Source of the DNA: Doris montereyensis
Lineage: Eukaryota > Mollusca > Gastropoda > Nudibranchia > Dorididae
Assembly (NCBI GenBank): GCA_037039925.1
Contig: JAXRKP010000964.1
Location: 40,001-104,000, forward strand
Reading direction: 5' to 3'
Length of the DNA stretch: 64,000 nt
Shown: positions 1-41,612 of the stretch, piece by piece
Layout: the number at the start of each line of letters is the position of its first letter
Position numbering within the stretch: the stretch's first letter is position 1
Program-made: the position numbers and the translations under genes
The notes under the pieces: model-generated
The model's input: the letters and a program-made list of their open reading frames with translations, nothing else
What the model was told of the DNA's origin: nothing
Database searches by the model: none

Positions 1-330
1 TAAATAGATCTCTAAATAAATAGGTCTATCTAGATCTCTAGATCTATAGATAGATAGATAGATAGGTAGATAGATAGACGGATCTATATAGATATATAGA
101 TCTATCTCTAGATATATTTCTCTTTAATTGTCCGTTTGATCTCTACAGAGAAGACAAATAGATAGAGACGATAAAGAGAGATAGAAATACAAGATAGATA
201 GATAGATATATAGATAGATAGATAGAAAGACAAACAGACAGACAGACAGATAGACAGATAGAGAGACAGATAGATAGATAAGTAGAGAGAGATATATAGA
301 TATATATATAGAGATATATGTTTAACTTTC
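1..330. repeat. TAGA/GATA microsatellite tract
   Basis: Degenerate runs of TAGA, TAGATAGA and CAGA fill this stretch, mixed with AGATCT-like palindromes. No coding potential is seen. Confidence 0.85.
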
Positions 331-508
331 TGTTAGATCGCCAAGCAGGAAGTACGCTTGAAATTTAAAAGAGAGAAATAGACAGACAAGCAAATTTCAT
401 CACAGAGACCGATAGACAAACAGATGAAAAGACAGACAGAATAATCTGTCTGCTTGGTCAGCAACCGAAATAGACTTTATGTTAATAGGCGACAACTGCA
501 AAGATCAT

Positions 509-772
<264 letters not shown>

Positions 773-911
773 TGCTGCCGTGGTCAAAGCTTAAGATGAC
801 ACTAATAAAACATACGATAACTTTATTATCTCAGTACAAAAATCTGCATTTCGATGCCTATAAATAGTACATACATGCGCGTGTGCCCTCTTATTCTTAA
901 TCTCAGAACTT

Positions 912-972
912 AATCTCTCTCTGATTTCTCTCTCTCTCTCTCTCTTGGCCTCTCTGGACTCTCTCTCTCTTG

Positions 973-1031
<59 letters not shown>
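912..1031. repeat. (CT)n microsatellite
   Basis: An almost pure CT dinucleotide tract with a few interruptions. Its opposite-strand Arg-Glu open frame is an artefact. Confidence 0.95.
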
Positions 1032-1034
<3 letters not shown>

Positions 1035-1170
1035 AATCTCTCTCATATCATAAAACTAAGTGTTTTATTGATGTTGACCCTTTTATAATAAATTTACCAC
1101 TCCAACCCCCTTTCCTGCCTTCCCCCCTTTCCCAGCAGACATCATGGTTCTCAAACGGTAGTGGTTGCGG

Positions 1171-1596
1171 AGAATCAGAATCAGAATCAGAATCAGAATC
1201 AGAATCAGAATCAGAATCATCAGAATCAGAATTAAAATCAGAATCAGAATCAGATTCAAAATCAGAATCAGAATCAGAATCAGAATCAGAATCAGAATCA
1301 GAATCAGAATTAAAATCAGAATCAGAATCAGAATCAGAATCAGAATCAGAATCAAAAGAATCAGAATCAGAATCAAAATCAGAATCAGAATCAGAATCAG
1401 AATCAGAATCAGAATCAGAATCAAAACCAGAATCAGAATCAGAATCAGAATCAATCAGAATCAGAATCAAACCAGAATCAGTAACAAATCAGATCAGAAT
1501 CAGAATCAGAATCAGAATCAGAATCAGAATCAGAATCAGAATCAGAATCAGAATCAGAATCAGAATCAGAATCAGAATCAGAATCAGAATCAGAAT
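1171..1596. repeat. (AGAATC)n hexanucleotide array
   Basis: About 70 copies of the hexamer AGAATC with occasional one- or three-base slips. All frames stay open on both strands, giving Arg-Ile, Asn-Gln and Ser-Asp dipeptide strings. The unit is not the TTAGGG telomere repeat. Confidence 0.95.
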
Positions 1597-1659
1597 CTAT
1601 CTATCTATTTATCTAACTGTTCATCTTTAAAATACATGTATTTACGTATTAATACGCAT

Positions 1660-1661
<2 letters not shown>

Positions 1662-1699
<38 letters not shown>

Positions 1700-1713
1700 A
1701 CACACACACACAC
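1662..1713. repeat. (AC)n microsatellite
   Basis: About 25 AC dinucleotides with one imperfect step. Confidence 0.95.
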
Positions 1714-1992
1714 AATAATAATAATATGATTATCACATGATGAGCTTTGAAAAAAAAAGACCTATCCAGCACATTAACACTTTTTTTATTAAGAATATTA
1801 TCAAGAAACAAATATATTAAGATCTAGATCTAGATTTATATCAAAATGATAGTTGTTAAGAAGCGTGGCAATGCACGTGTACATGTATGCAGTTCAACAC
1901 TGTTGCCAAGAATTTGCCAACTAGAACATTTGTATTGCTAAAGAAATCCGTCGACGTTTCCTTTGGTTTTACAATTACCTTGTCACGTGTAG

Positions 1993-5944
<3,952 letters not shown>

Positions 5945-7060
5945 TGGCTGTTTTTTTTTTTTTTTTGAAAGATCCACAGAGTCTTGAAGAAAATAAGGAA
6001 AACATTACTTAGCTTCTTTTTTATTTTATTTTTTAGCATCAGAAATAAACATGAAAAGATCATAAACAGGGGAAAAGAAGAAGGTGATGTCCCTTGGTAA
6101 AGAAAAAAATTCCATCTTTGAAAATTCTCAATTTTTTCTCTTTAAATCAAACAAACGCTCAAAATATTATGGGATTTTTTCCATTTTGTTTACGATGTAA
6201 AGCCATGCCCATAACTTTGTGTTCATCCTGTTATGTGATACAGTAAACTGTTCCTTTTTCGGAGCCGTCATATTTTGATTGTTTCGTCAAAATTCCATGC
6301 TCCGGTAATTATCAATATTGTCATAAATTTTATTATTACTACTATTATTATTTTATGAATGAAGTCATAAATTTGGTCAAACGTCTTTTAAACTGATATA
6401 TTCATTTCTTGTGAGCATTTTTTAATAAGATTTTAATAATCAACTACTAAATGTTCAGCTTGAAAATGAAATATTAGCGTCTTTACGGTAAAAGTCTGCA
6501 TTGTTTTGTTACGTCACGTTTTTGTCTCAAAAAAAAAAAAAAAAAAAAAGAACATTGAAGCCACATTGTTATATAAAAAACGTTTTATGAAATGTATGCT
6601 TATTGAAATGATATTTAACACGTTATGTACAGCCATACACATATCGATCTGTGATTACAAATGTATATTTTACATCTCGATTTATATTGAAAAAAATAAT
6701 AAAGACATTATTATTATTATTATACTGTTGTAATGAACATGACATGCCCTGTTGTTTACTGCGTTATTGAGTATTCACGATTTGAAATTCATCTCTCTCA
6801 AATCTACTCTTTGTGTCTGTTGATTTTCATTCATTTTTTGTAATAAAAAGAATTATGTACCACCATCCTTATTTTTTTTCGTTAGTCTTTTTGTTTTGTT
6901 TTGATTGTTCAATTTTCCCCCATTAAATGATAATATAATCGGATATAGCGTGTGTGTGTGTGTGTGCGTGTGTGTGAGTGTGTTGACTGGGTATAGATAT
7001 ACTTCGATACAATTGGAAAAACTTAATCTTTAAATAGGAAGCGTTATACATGTAGTTATA
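5945..7060 (+). other. Probable 3' UTR and intergenic sequence
   Basis: AT-rich, with poly-T and poly-A runs, a GT microsatellite at about 6950-6980 and no supported coding region. Confidence 0.5.
6698..6703 (+). promoter_or_regulatory. Candidate AATAAA polyadenylation signal of the unrecognised gene
   Basis: AATAAA sits about 750 nt after the stop and is followed by TGTTGT-type GT-rich sequence. Other AATAAA hexamers occur at 6042 and 6842, so this choice is tentative. Confidence 0.3.
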
Positions 7061-7064
7061 GCAA

Positions 7065-7415
7065 AACCATAGTGTTGTGAATTTACAATCACAACGACAC
7101 TCATCGCAAAACCCTTGGCTAGTCCAAGTGTGTTTTTTTACCCCCACAACGTTGTACTCTCTAGAAAGGTACTTCTTCACCCTGTTTTCCTCACTCGACT
7201 CAGGTGTGAATGAGAAACCAGTTATAGTTATAGGAAGAGAAAATCTTGTCAGAGTCTTAGTCTTCTTAGTACACAAAGCGCTTAACAACAGGCTGCTGAA
7301 ACTGCATGTGCCTCCCCCCCCTTTTTTTAGGGATTTGAGGACTTTGATCGAAATAATGAAATCATCTGCTGTCGGCGAGCCTACACTTGTGCAGGGATAC
7401 AACTATAAATCAAAA
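7065..7415 (+). repeat. Family D interspersed repeat (tRNA-like SINE)
   Basis: It shares a layout with copies near 21.6 kb and 58.8 kb: a TTGTGAATTTACAATCACAA-like head, CGTTGTACTCT, ACTCGACTCAGGTGTGAATG, and a tail ACTATAAATC with a CTTGTGCAGGG block. The head carries a weak B box in the other copies. Confidence 0.6.
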
Positions 7416-8032
7416 TATAAATCCATCTCTTTGTTTTCTCTCCCCCCCCCCCCCCCCACCCACCTCCATATCCCTTGTTTCCCACCTTTGACTTAACTGT
7501 TTTTTACCAAATATCTCAGCTTGGACCTATGACTCTACTATGAGTTATGAGGTACATTATTTGATAAACCCCAATTGATTGAATTCCTTAATCCCCACAC
7601 TTCCCCCAACTATTATTTTCGATACACGCACCCTCTTGAACTTTCATCCCATCCACCAAGTACAAACTTGATGCTCTCCTTCACTGTATTTTGGAAAAAA
7701 AAAATATTTATAAATTTTATTTACGGATGTTTTTGATTTTTTAAAGTGCTTATGTTCTACCTGGGCAGTTGTCAAATAACATTAGTCAATTACGAACCCT
7801 GAGATCACCGCCACGGTGGACAGGTTTACTTCAAAGAAATGAACTCATGGTGGACAGGTTTACTTCAAAGAAATGAACAACGTCCTCCTTTATTGATGAA
7901 ATGTTGAGATCTGGCCGTCTCACCCTCTCGCAGTGACTCACTCGCAGAAGATCGTTTGATGAGCACTGAGCACTCGCGACAGGGGATCCATAGAGAAAAA
8001 ATTCCATGATACTCTTCTCGTAGAGAAAATTA
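7416..8032. other. Intergenic sequence with a short direct duplication
   Basis: A poly-C run lies at 7443-7457. The segment GGTGGACAGGTTTACTTCAA is present twice, near 7815 and 7850. No gene is seen. Confidence 0.5.
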
Positions 8033-8866
8033 TGTCAGAGTGGTCCAAAATCAAAGCCTCAGGATAACAACAGGAGCAATGTGAACAACACCTATTGCGG
8101 CAATGTAATGACAGACACCAAACTTTGAAAGACAGAAGAAACACAAATAAACCCTCTAAAAATGTTTGCTGTATGTCCAGCTCGGAGTATGGTCCACACC
8201 CAGAATTTCGAGATACCACAGAAAAAGGAATAACAACCAAAACGCAAGAATCACCAGAGACCGTCAAGCACAAAGCAATCAAAGCCATTACAGAGCTCTA
8301 TCCTCCACAAGAATGGATTAGACTTAGAGTATACACAGATGGATCTGCCAAAGATGCAATCAAAGTCAAAGATGGAGGCTGTGGAATTTTAATACTAGTC
8401 TGGCCAGATGGAAATCAAACTAAACAGTCTATTGCATCAGACAAGATTTGCACAAACTATAAAGCAGAAGTAGTTGTTATTGAGAAAGCCACAAGACTAC
8501 TGTTAGACAAAGTTGACATCTCACAAAGGGTAGTCTTTGTCACGGATGCCAAATCTGTACTACATGCACTAAATACAACCAATGAAAGCTAGTTTAAATC
8601 CTCTTTCACTACTTCTTCAACAGTTATGTCAGTCAACACAATGCACCATATTAAAGTGGATACCTGGAAACTGCCAGATTGATGGGAATGAGTGTGCAGA
8701 TGAACTCACAAAAAAAGGTTTGAGTATTCCCCTGGAGTCTCTGCCATTGACCTTCGAGAAAGAGAAGACAATCATCAAGGCAGCTGTTTGTAATCAATGG
8801 GGAGAAAGTCATAGCAGCTATAATCCCAAATTTCAGCATTTCCCGCTGTCAGAACTGCAGACTTAA
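8033..8866 (+). mobile_element. LINE ORF2 fragment: RNase H domain (broken)
   Basis: The stretch at 8033-8100 reads RVVQNQSLRITTGAM then TTPIAAM, like the RT-to-RNase H linker of Jockey/I-type LINEs. An RNase H domain follows with its acidic residues in order: YTDGS near 8335, the Glu in NYKAEVVVIE near 8460, VTDAKS near 8545, and GNECADELTKKG near 8690 after WIPGN. Breaks: an in-frame stop near 8090 and a frameshift at about 8580-8590. The RT, endonuclease and 5' parts are absent. The 3' end runs straight into the 38-nt minisatellite. The fragment is dead and was not copied recently. Confidence 0.85.
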
Positions 8867-9830
8867 TATTTCAGTATTTCCGCTGTCAGAACAGCAGACT
8901 TCACATTTCAGCATTTCCCGCTGTCAGAACAGCAGACTTCACATTTCAGCATTTCCTGCTGTCAGAACAGCAGACTTCACATTTCAGCATTTTCCCGCTG
9001 TCAGAATAGCAGACTTCATATTGCGGCATTTCCCACTGTCAAAACAGCAGACTTCATATTTCAGCATTTTCCACCCTCAAAACAGCAGATTTCATATTTC
9101 AGTATTTCCCGCTGTCAGAGCAGCAGATTTCATATTGCAGCATTTCCCACTGTCAGAAAAACAGACTTCATATTTCAGCATTTCCCACTGTCAAAACAGC
9201 AGACTTTATATTTCGGTATTTCTGTCAAAATAGCAGACTTCATATTTCAGCATTTCTTGCTGTCAGAACAGCAGACTTCATATTTCAGCCTTTCCTGCTG
9301 TCAAAACAGCAGACTTCATATTGCGGCATTTCCCACCGTCAAAACAGCAGACTTCATATTGTGGCATTTCCCGCTGTCAAAACAGCAGACTTCATATTTC
9401 AGCATTTCCCTGCTGTCAGAACAGCAGACTTCATATTTCAGCATTTCCAGCTGTCAGAACAGCACACTTCAAATTTGAGCATTTTCCACCGTCAAAAAAC
9501 AATACACTGTTCATATTTCAGCATTTCCCGCTGTCAAAAAAGCAGACTGTTCATATTTCAACAACATTTCCTGCTGTTAGGACAGCAGACTTCATTTTTC
9601 AGCATTTCCCCGCTGTCAGAAAAACAGACTTCATATCTCAGCATTTTCCATTGTCAGAACAGCAGATTGTTCATATTTCAGCATTCCCGCTGTCGAAACA
9701 GCAGGCTGTTCATTTTTCAGCATTTCCCCGCTGTCAGAAAAGCAGACTTCGTATTTCAGCATTTTCCATTGTCAGAACAGCAGACTTCATATTTCAGCCT
9801 TTCCCGCTGTCAGAACAGCTGTCTGTTTTT
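8830..9830. repeat. 38-nt minisatellite with an internal hairpin
   Basis: About 26 imperfect copies of TTCATATTTCAGCATTTCCC followed by GCTGTCAGAACAGCAGAC. Many units contain CTGCTGT-CAGA-ACAGCAG, a 7-bp stem with a 4-nt loop. The first unit overlaps the end of the LINE fragment. Long open frames across it are repeat products. Confidence 0.93.
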
Positions 9831-11114
9831 ATTTATTATTATTATTATTATTATTCTTTTCCCCCTTCTCCTTGTGGTGTTTATTCCTCTTTCCCTTTCT
9901 CTATTTCCTGCTCCATCTTCTCGTTCTGCTCTCTCGCTTTCCCAGTCTCACTCTCTTTCTGTTTCTCTATCTATCTCTTTCTTTCTCGCTCTTTCTCTCT
10001 CTATTTGTCTTTTATTGTCTCTCTCTCTTGTGGGTTGGCCACTCTTTCGTCCTTTTTGTTGTTGTTGCCTTCCCATCTTGTTTGTTTGTTTGTTTTTTTG
10101 GTATCTCTATCATTCTTTGTGGGTAGGTCATCTTTCCTCCTCATTCTCTGAGATCATCGCTTATGGAGGATATGGGTAAAAAATTCATTAAGCTTATTTT
10201 GTTTTGTTGGTGATCAATTTTTGTGTTGGCTTTGACTGTTTGTTTCTATTGTCTTTTGCTCTGTTTACTCGTTCTCACTTCTTCCTCAGCAATACAATGA
10301 TAGATGATTGGTATAACTATAAAGATTGCATGTCCACATTCCTCAATGTTTTCTTTTCTTTAGTAGAGATCATATTGTGTGTGAATGTGTTTGTGTTTTT
10401 GTTGGGAGAAAAATTTCTGTTTTAGACAGGTGTTTAACTGCTGTGTGAGAGAGAGCAGATATTATTTTGCTTTTCTACATTAGACGGGTTTTCCGGTGTA
10501 AACAAGTAGAAAATATAGCAATTTATAGAGGGGGGGGATCAACCACTAGCCAGGGCATTTCGTTTTAGAATTAGACAGTCAAGACAGGTTTCCACTTTGG
10601 ACAGGTTTTCATTTTATTAGCAGGGTCGACTGTACATGAATGCGGGGCCATAAATCTGTCAATTGTCATAGTCTTTAAACATTGAAGCAAAAAAATTAAC
10701 TTAAAGAGAAAAACAACCCCAGAAAGGCATCATGCATGTATCAAAAAGTCAACGTTCAGTAATGACTGTAAGATCTAGAAAAGGAAACAGGTTGTGTTAA
10801 ATTTGCAAACAGCATATCTTTCTCTCCATATCACACACACATACACACTCTCTCTCTCTCTCTCTCTCTCCAGCACACCTATGATAAGAAGGTGATTTCG
10901 ACTCCAAGGAATGCCAGGTCAGATTGCCCATGCTTGGAATCAAACCCCAAACCTCCAACACGCAAGTCCAGCACCAGAGTACAGAAAAATTATCCTTGAC
11001 TCATTTTGAGAAAAATAACAATCAAAAACAAGATACCGGTCACATGAACAAAAAAATACAAAAAAAAAACCCCCAACCAATTCTTTAAAATTTTAATTAA
11101 AACGAAAGACGATA
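9831..11114. other. Intergenic pyrimidine-rich sequence with one possible DNA-transposon end
   Basis: An (ATT)n run at 9835-9855 is followed by pyrimidine-rich sequence to about 10150. Around 10600-10640 the sequence AGCAGGGTCGACTGTA resembles the outer end of a pogo-type terminal repeat, with no partner found. A CT run lies at 10848-10870. The segment 11000-11114 should hold the POLR3A 3' UTR on the minus strand; no clear polyadenylation signal was found close to the stop. Confidence 0.4.
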
Positions 11115-35560
<24,446 letters not shown>

Positions 35561-35804
35561 GATGAGTGTGCACAATCAAATCTGAAAACAACTGCTGAAA
35601 GAAAGAGGGCAAATGAATCAAATGGAACCTTCATTTATCTCCCATTTAAACCCAAAGGACAATTCAAGGAAGCCATTTGACAATAATTGTAAGCACAGTG
35701 AGGCGGGCAGCTCAGCAGGAATTCAAATTTTCACTCAGCTGACCGATATATTCAATCACAAAAGGGTTGGTAAAGAAAGAAAGGAAGGAGAGAGATGGAC
35801 AGAG
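35561..35804 (-). promoter_or_regulatory. POLR3A 5' flank
   Basis: The stretch directly upstream of the start codon. No TATA box or other promoter element could be called; it is listed only by position. Confidence 0.25.
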
Positions 35805-35808
35805 AGAG

Positions 35809-35890
<82 letters not shown>
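35805..35890. repeat. (AG)n microsatellite upstream of POLR3A
   Basis: About 38 AG units, roughly 250 nt before the POLR3A start codon. Confidence 0.95.
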
Positions 35891-35892
<2 letters not shown>

Positions 35893-36049
35893 GAGGAAGG
35901 GCTGTAGGTAGAGAGAAAGACTAAAAAGATTATTTTGTACAGTCGTGGTGGCCTGAGAAAAATACAACCTTTTTGGCAATTGAAAACTCGTGCTGGTAGG
36001 TCGATCACGCCAGTAAGTTGACAGACCTTTATGCAGCCAGTGAACATTC

Positions 36050-37575
36050 ATTTATACTAACAAACATACAAATAGAACCAGCATGGACATAATCAGCAAT
36101 ATCTCAGCAGCCATTCAGTCGTTGACCTCACCTTAAGGTGAAAAAGGCCTTATTTATTCAAAAGAGGGAAATGCCAACGGTCCTTATGTCTGCACCAAAA
36201 AAGATATTCACAAAACACACAATTTACAAAAATACACATTGAAAGCAAATTTCATAATATTATTAAATATTATTTATGACTATTCTGCGATGTCAAAGCT
36301 ATAAATGGACCAAATGTTAAGGAGATTCATCAATTTGACTATGAGAAGGAGTCATTGAAGTGTTCAAATTAGCATTGGGTCCCATTTTTTATGAAACCTG
36401 CTTATAATAGTATAGATCTAAATCTATCTAGATCTAGATAGATCTATCCACTTGGCTAGATCTAGAATAGAACTAGAAAAGCATCCATAATTAAAAAGGG
36501 GAAAACAAAGTAAGTTCTTTAGTTCTGATTGATAAAATATATTTGGTTATTGAACTGGATTGAATCTAGAGCTGTATCACATATGTTCACCTTGCGTCCA
36601 TTTAAAATTAAATATTGCAGGTTGTTGCATTGCATTGCATGTCTCACGAGTCGGCGACGTTAAATGCCGAACACTTTCTGTTTGTCTCGTCTCACGTCTT
36701 TCTTTTCTAGCGGTGTTTGTGTACACTACACTGTTGTAGTTGAAGCAGTTTTTATTCTACTTAGAAAAAGCTTGGTACCGCTCGAGTTCTTTTCATTTAA
36801 CTTTCAAAACGTTTTGCCGACGACGACATTCGATAGACAGTAGGGCATAATGACCAAAGACAGGTCGAAGAATCGATTGTGAGAGTTGAGATTGATATGG
36901 AGAAAGGGCGTCAACTTGACTAGGCTACATATGTAGATTAACTTAATATATTATTTCATGATATTATCATTGGTAGCATCAGAATAAAAGAATTGTTTTA
37001 AATATCATATTATTATTATCTTTGTTTTAAATTCTCCTTATCTGCTATGTTGGCCAATTCATTTGTATAGACTATATCTCTCATTTAGTTCATATCAATT
37101 CATGTAAGTTCGTGCCTTGAAACGAAAGGCTGTGTTGCTATATTGTACATGGCCTTAAACTGTTTTGGTGGGTGTGGGGGGGGGGAGGTTATACACCGGG
37201 TATGATTCTTCTGTAAAAATATACATTATTACAAATATTTTATATAGAGTTGGATTGTTGGTTTTTTGTTTAGCTACTTATAACGACCCAGGTTCAAAAG
37301 GTCGACTCACTGGGCGTAATGATGTGTAGGTAAACATTGGCTTCGCTAAGAATGTGCCTAGTGAGCAAGGCTGCAAACATTATTTATTACAAACAACACA
37401 CTCTGAAAAGGCAACCGTCGAACTCAAATTATGTTCATAAGCCACAAAAAAACCCAACAACAACCCAGCAACAATAATAAACACCCTTGAATAATGTAGG
37501 ACCTACTCTATTTCCGAATTTAAAGTGGGATGCCAGACATGTTTGACAAACCCAGAAATAGTTCAGAAAGGAACA
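36050..37575. other. Intergenic sequence
   Basis: AGATCT-rich palindromic sequence lies at 36410-36480 and a poly-G run near 37178. No gene or repeat family is recognised. Confidence 0.5.
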
Positions 37576-37579
37576 AGGC

Positions 37580-37950
<371 letters not shown>

Positions 37951-37999
37951 AGAGACAGACTAGAGGAAGGGAGGAAATTGGAAGACAGATACATTCAAC

Positions 38000-39265
38000 A
38001 GATGAAACAAGCAGAAATTGAAATTGCCCACCATTCACGATGAAACAAACAAGATGAAGATGAAGAAAATTGGAATTGCCCACCATTCGACTCTAGATAA
38101 GGGAGAAAGATGAAGGGATGAAATTGGAATTGCCCACCATGCCCACCATTCGACTCTAGATGAAGGGGATGGGGGATGAAATTGGAATTGCCAACCATTC
38201 GACTCTAGATGAAGGGTGAAATTGGAATTGCCCACCATTCGACTCTAGATGAAGGGATGAAATTGGAATTGCATTCGACCACCATTCGACTCTGAAGGGA
38301 TGAAAGGAATTGCCAACCATTCGATTCTAGATGAAGGATGAAATTGGAATTGCCAACCCATCATTCGACTCTAGATGAAGGGATGAAATTGGAATTGCCC
38401 ACCATCGACTCTAGATGAAGGTGAAACTTTGACTTGAATGAAATTGGAATTCCCACCATTCGACTCTAGATAAAGGGATGAAACTCTAGATGGAGGGAGA
38501 AATTGGAATTTGCCGATGAGATGAAAGGAAGAAATTGGAATTGTCCACCATTCGACTCTAGACGAAGGGATGAAATTGGATTTGCCCACCATTCGACTCT
38601 AGATGAAGGATGAAATTGGAATTGCCCACCATTCGACTCTAGAGGAAGGATGAAAACCATTCAACTCTAGATGAAGGATGAAATTGGAATTGCCCACCAT
38701 TCGGATGAAGGGATGCAATTGAATTTGCCCACCATTCGACTCTAGATGGAGGATGAAATTGCCCACCATTCGACTCTAGAGGATGGGAGGAAATTGGAAT
38801 TGCCCACTATTCAACTCTAGACGAAGGGATGAAATTGAATTTGCCAACCATTCGACTCTAGATGAAGGGATGAAATTGGATTTGCTGCCCACCATTCGAC
38901 TCTAGATGAAGGGATGAAATTGGAATTGCCCACCATTCTCGACTCTAGAGGAAAGAAGCCCACCATTCTACTCTAGAGGAAATTGGAATTGCCCACTATT
39001 CGACTCAACATAAAAGGAGGAAATTGGATTTGTCAACCATTCGACTCAATATGAACGGAGGAAATTGTAATTGCCCAGCATTCGACTCAAAATGAAAGGA
39101 GGAAATTGGAATTGCCCACCATTCGACTCAAAATGAAATGAGAGAAAATTTGGTATTGGCAACCGTTCGACTCAAAATAAAAGGAGGAAATTGGTATTGC
39201 TCACCGCTTAGCTCAAGATTAAAGGAGAGAATTGGTATTGCCCACCACTCAGCTCCAGATGACAT
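38000..39265. repeat. 41-nt minisatellite, about 30 units
   Basis: The unit is close to GGAATTGCCCACCATTCGAC + TCTAGATGAAGGGATGAAATT, with unit-to-unit length changes. It becomes more divergent to the right (CTCAAAATGAAAGGAGGAAA forms after 39000). Confidence 0.93.
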
Positions 39266-41060
39266 GAGGAAATTAACTCTTGACTCTATATCATGATCGA
39301 TGTCCCCTCTAAATTTTTCATAGCCTGTGTGCGGACATTCTTTGATGGTGTGTAAAGTTTGTCGAAATAATCCCAATTGTGTGTATTTTGTGCATGAGAA
39401 TGAATGTTAGACAAAAGTTTCTTTTCTTATTGGTGTGCTCAGACATTTCTCAACTGTGCGCAACTTTTCTTAGAGGAAACGTTGATAATGATTATCATTA
39501 GTCACTTCTAAGGTAAAAATACGATGACAAATTGTGTGTGTTTGACAACTACGTTGTGCTACACTATTTCTATTAGCTAATCAAAAGTGAGAACAGCGTT
39601 AATGCTGGATCTATTAACAAAACAACAACCAATTATTGTACGAATTGTTTATGGTGGGAATTCCAGAGTTCAGAACTACATGTATTTAATATCTGTTTTG
39701 TTGATGAAAATTAAGATTTCATTGATTGGCTTGCATTGAGGTATCAATATCTAAATTCATGTAGTTTCATTGATATTTACTCTGTCCAGCATGTGCCTTG
39801 ATATCAGAGTGAATAAAGAAGAAACAGCAATATTAAAGTAAAAGAGTGAAAGGATAGAAGTAAGATCTACCAGCAACATCCGCCTACAGCCCACAATCCA
39901 CATATCTCAACAACTTACTTAATTTTATCGACACACCTCACAATAAGACTAAACTCAAGACCTCAATATGCATCATTTACATTATCATGTGTGATGTAGT
40001 TCTGCGACTCTTTGATAGACATGGCGTTGCAAGGCGTCTTTCGTCACATTATACGTAATCATGTTCGACAGTAATCATTCTTCTCCCAAACAGTCCTCAT
40101 CCCCTTACGCAATGCAGTGGTTTTTCGTATCTTCCTACGCTGCCGTCAAAGTTCATTGCTATAAACATGTGAGCTTGTCGTTTGTAGCCTCTAATGTCTT
40201 GATATGAGCATGTCAAATGTTCTGTTTTAGAATATGAGCCTACCCTTTGTTACTCGTTATTATACCCAGATGAAAGCTTCAATTTTGCCTTGCACTTTAC
40301 ATTCCACGGTCTTCATTCTTAGTGAAATAGAGGTCGAAATAATTTTTGACGTTTGATATAATCATTAAAACACTTCCTGTCTTTTTCTTCTATTATCTGA
40401 AAGGTCACGCCCTCCATTCCGGCTGGCCATGAGGTGAATTTGATTGGCCACTGATATCTTGTGTCACATAATCGAAAGCGTGTGACAGTTGAGCCTTGGC
40501 ATTTTATATCTTGTGTCAATCACTGCTTCTTTCTTATGTCCACAAACTGCGTTATCCGAGGAAAATAATCTTGTGGCTTTTTCACTTTACAGAGGGTACA
40601 CAGCCTACATATAGAGATGAAAGGTCTTGTATGTGTGTTTGCATTTCTTTATGAGAAATATATCAAGTGTGTGTTAAGACTGGGCAGTATACCATCACTT
40701 TTACCAGTTTAAAAAAAAAAATTTTTTTCTTCTGTTTGACGTGACATGAGTTGATCAATGTTTTTACTGGGGAATGATTACATGATTTGGGCATTGTTTC
40801 ATAGGTACTAAAGAGCTCAAAGCAGCTTCAAACGTGATTTAGTCATTAAAGAAGAACAAAAATGTATATGGTTTAAAATGTATTTATCAGCCACAATAAT
40901 ATGAGAAGAACAGGAATTCAGAGGGCGGTCGTAATTGGCCTGAAAAATCAGAACTCAAACTCATATGACTGTCCTGGCCATTCGCTGGCCGGGGTGGTCA
41001 CTTCCTGGCAGGCAAGGTGAGCAGATAATCTACAACAGGCGTGTCAAACTCAAGCTCCCC
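39266..41060. other. Intergenic sequence with one family C copy
   Basis: A family C copy lies at about 39764-39900. The minus strand at 40319-40560 has a short open frame with a repeated TGACACAAGATAT, but no recognised family. Confidence 0.45.
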
Positions 41061-41064
41061 GAGG

Positions 41065-41612
41065 ACCACATGGGTCACATTCAGTCGTCATTAGGGCCAC
41101 ATGGGTCACACTTAGTTGGCACGAGGGCCACATGGGTCACATTTAGTTGTCATTAGGGCCACATGGGTCACATTTAGTTGTCATTAGGGCCACATGGGTC
41201 ACATTCAGTTGGCACGAGGGCCACATGGGTCACATTCAGTCGTCATTAGGGCCATATGGGTCACATTTAGTTGGCACGAGGGCCACATGGGTCACATTCA
41301 GTCGTCATTAGGGCCACATGGGTCACATTTAGTTGTCATGAGGGCTACATTGCTCAGATTTAGTTGTCACAAAGACCACATGGCTCACATTTAGTTATCA
41401 TGAGGACGCACATTTAGTTGTCACGAGGGCCATATAGGGTACACGTTTAGTTGTCATGAGGGCCACATGGGTCACATTTAATTGGCATGAGGGGCCACAT
41501 GGGGCACATTTAGTTGGCATGAGGGTCACATTTAGTTGGCATGAGGGCCACATGAGGCACATTTAGTTGTCATGAGGGCCACATGGGTCACGTTTAGTTG
41601 TCTTGAGGGCCA
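41065..41612. repeat. 31-nt minisatellite
   Basis: About 17 units of AGGGCCACATGGGTCACATT + TAGTTGTCATG; half the units carry GTTGGCACG instead of GTTGTCATT. Confidence 0.95.

Noticed and set aside
1048..1740. Ser-Asp, Arg-Ile and Asn-Gln repeat 'proteins'
   Set aside because: Frames of the AGAATC hexamer array; no start context, splice sites or flanking coding sequence.
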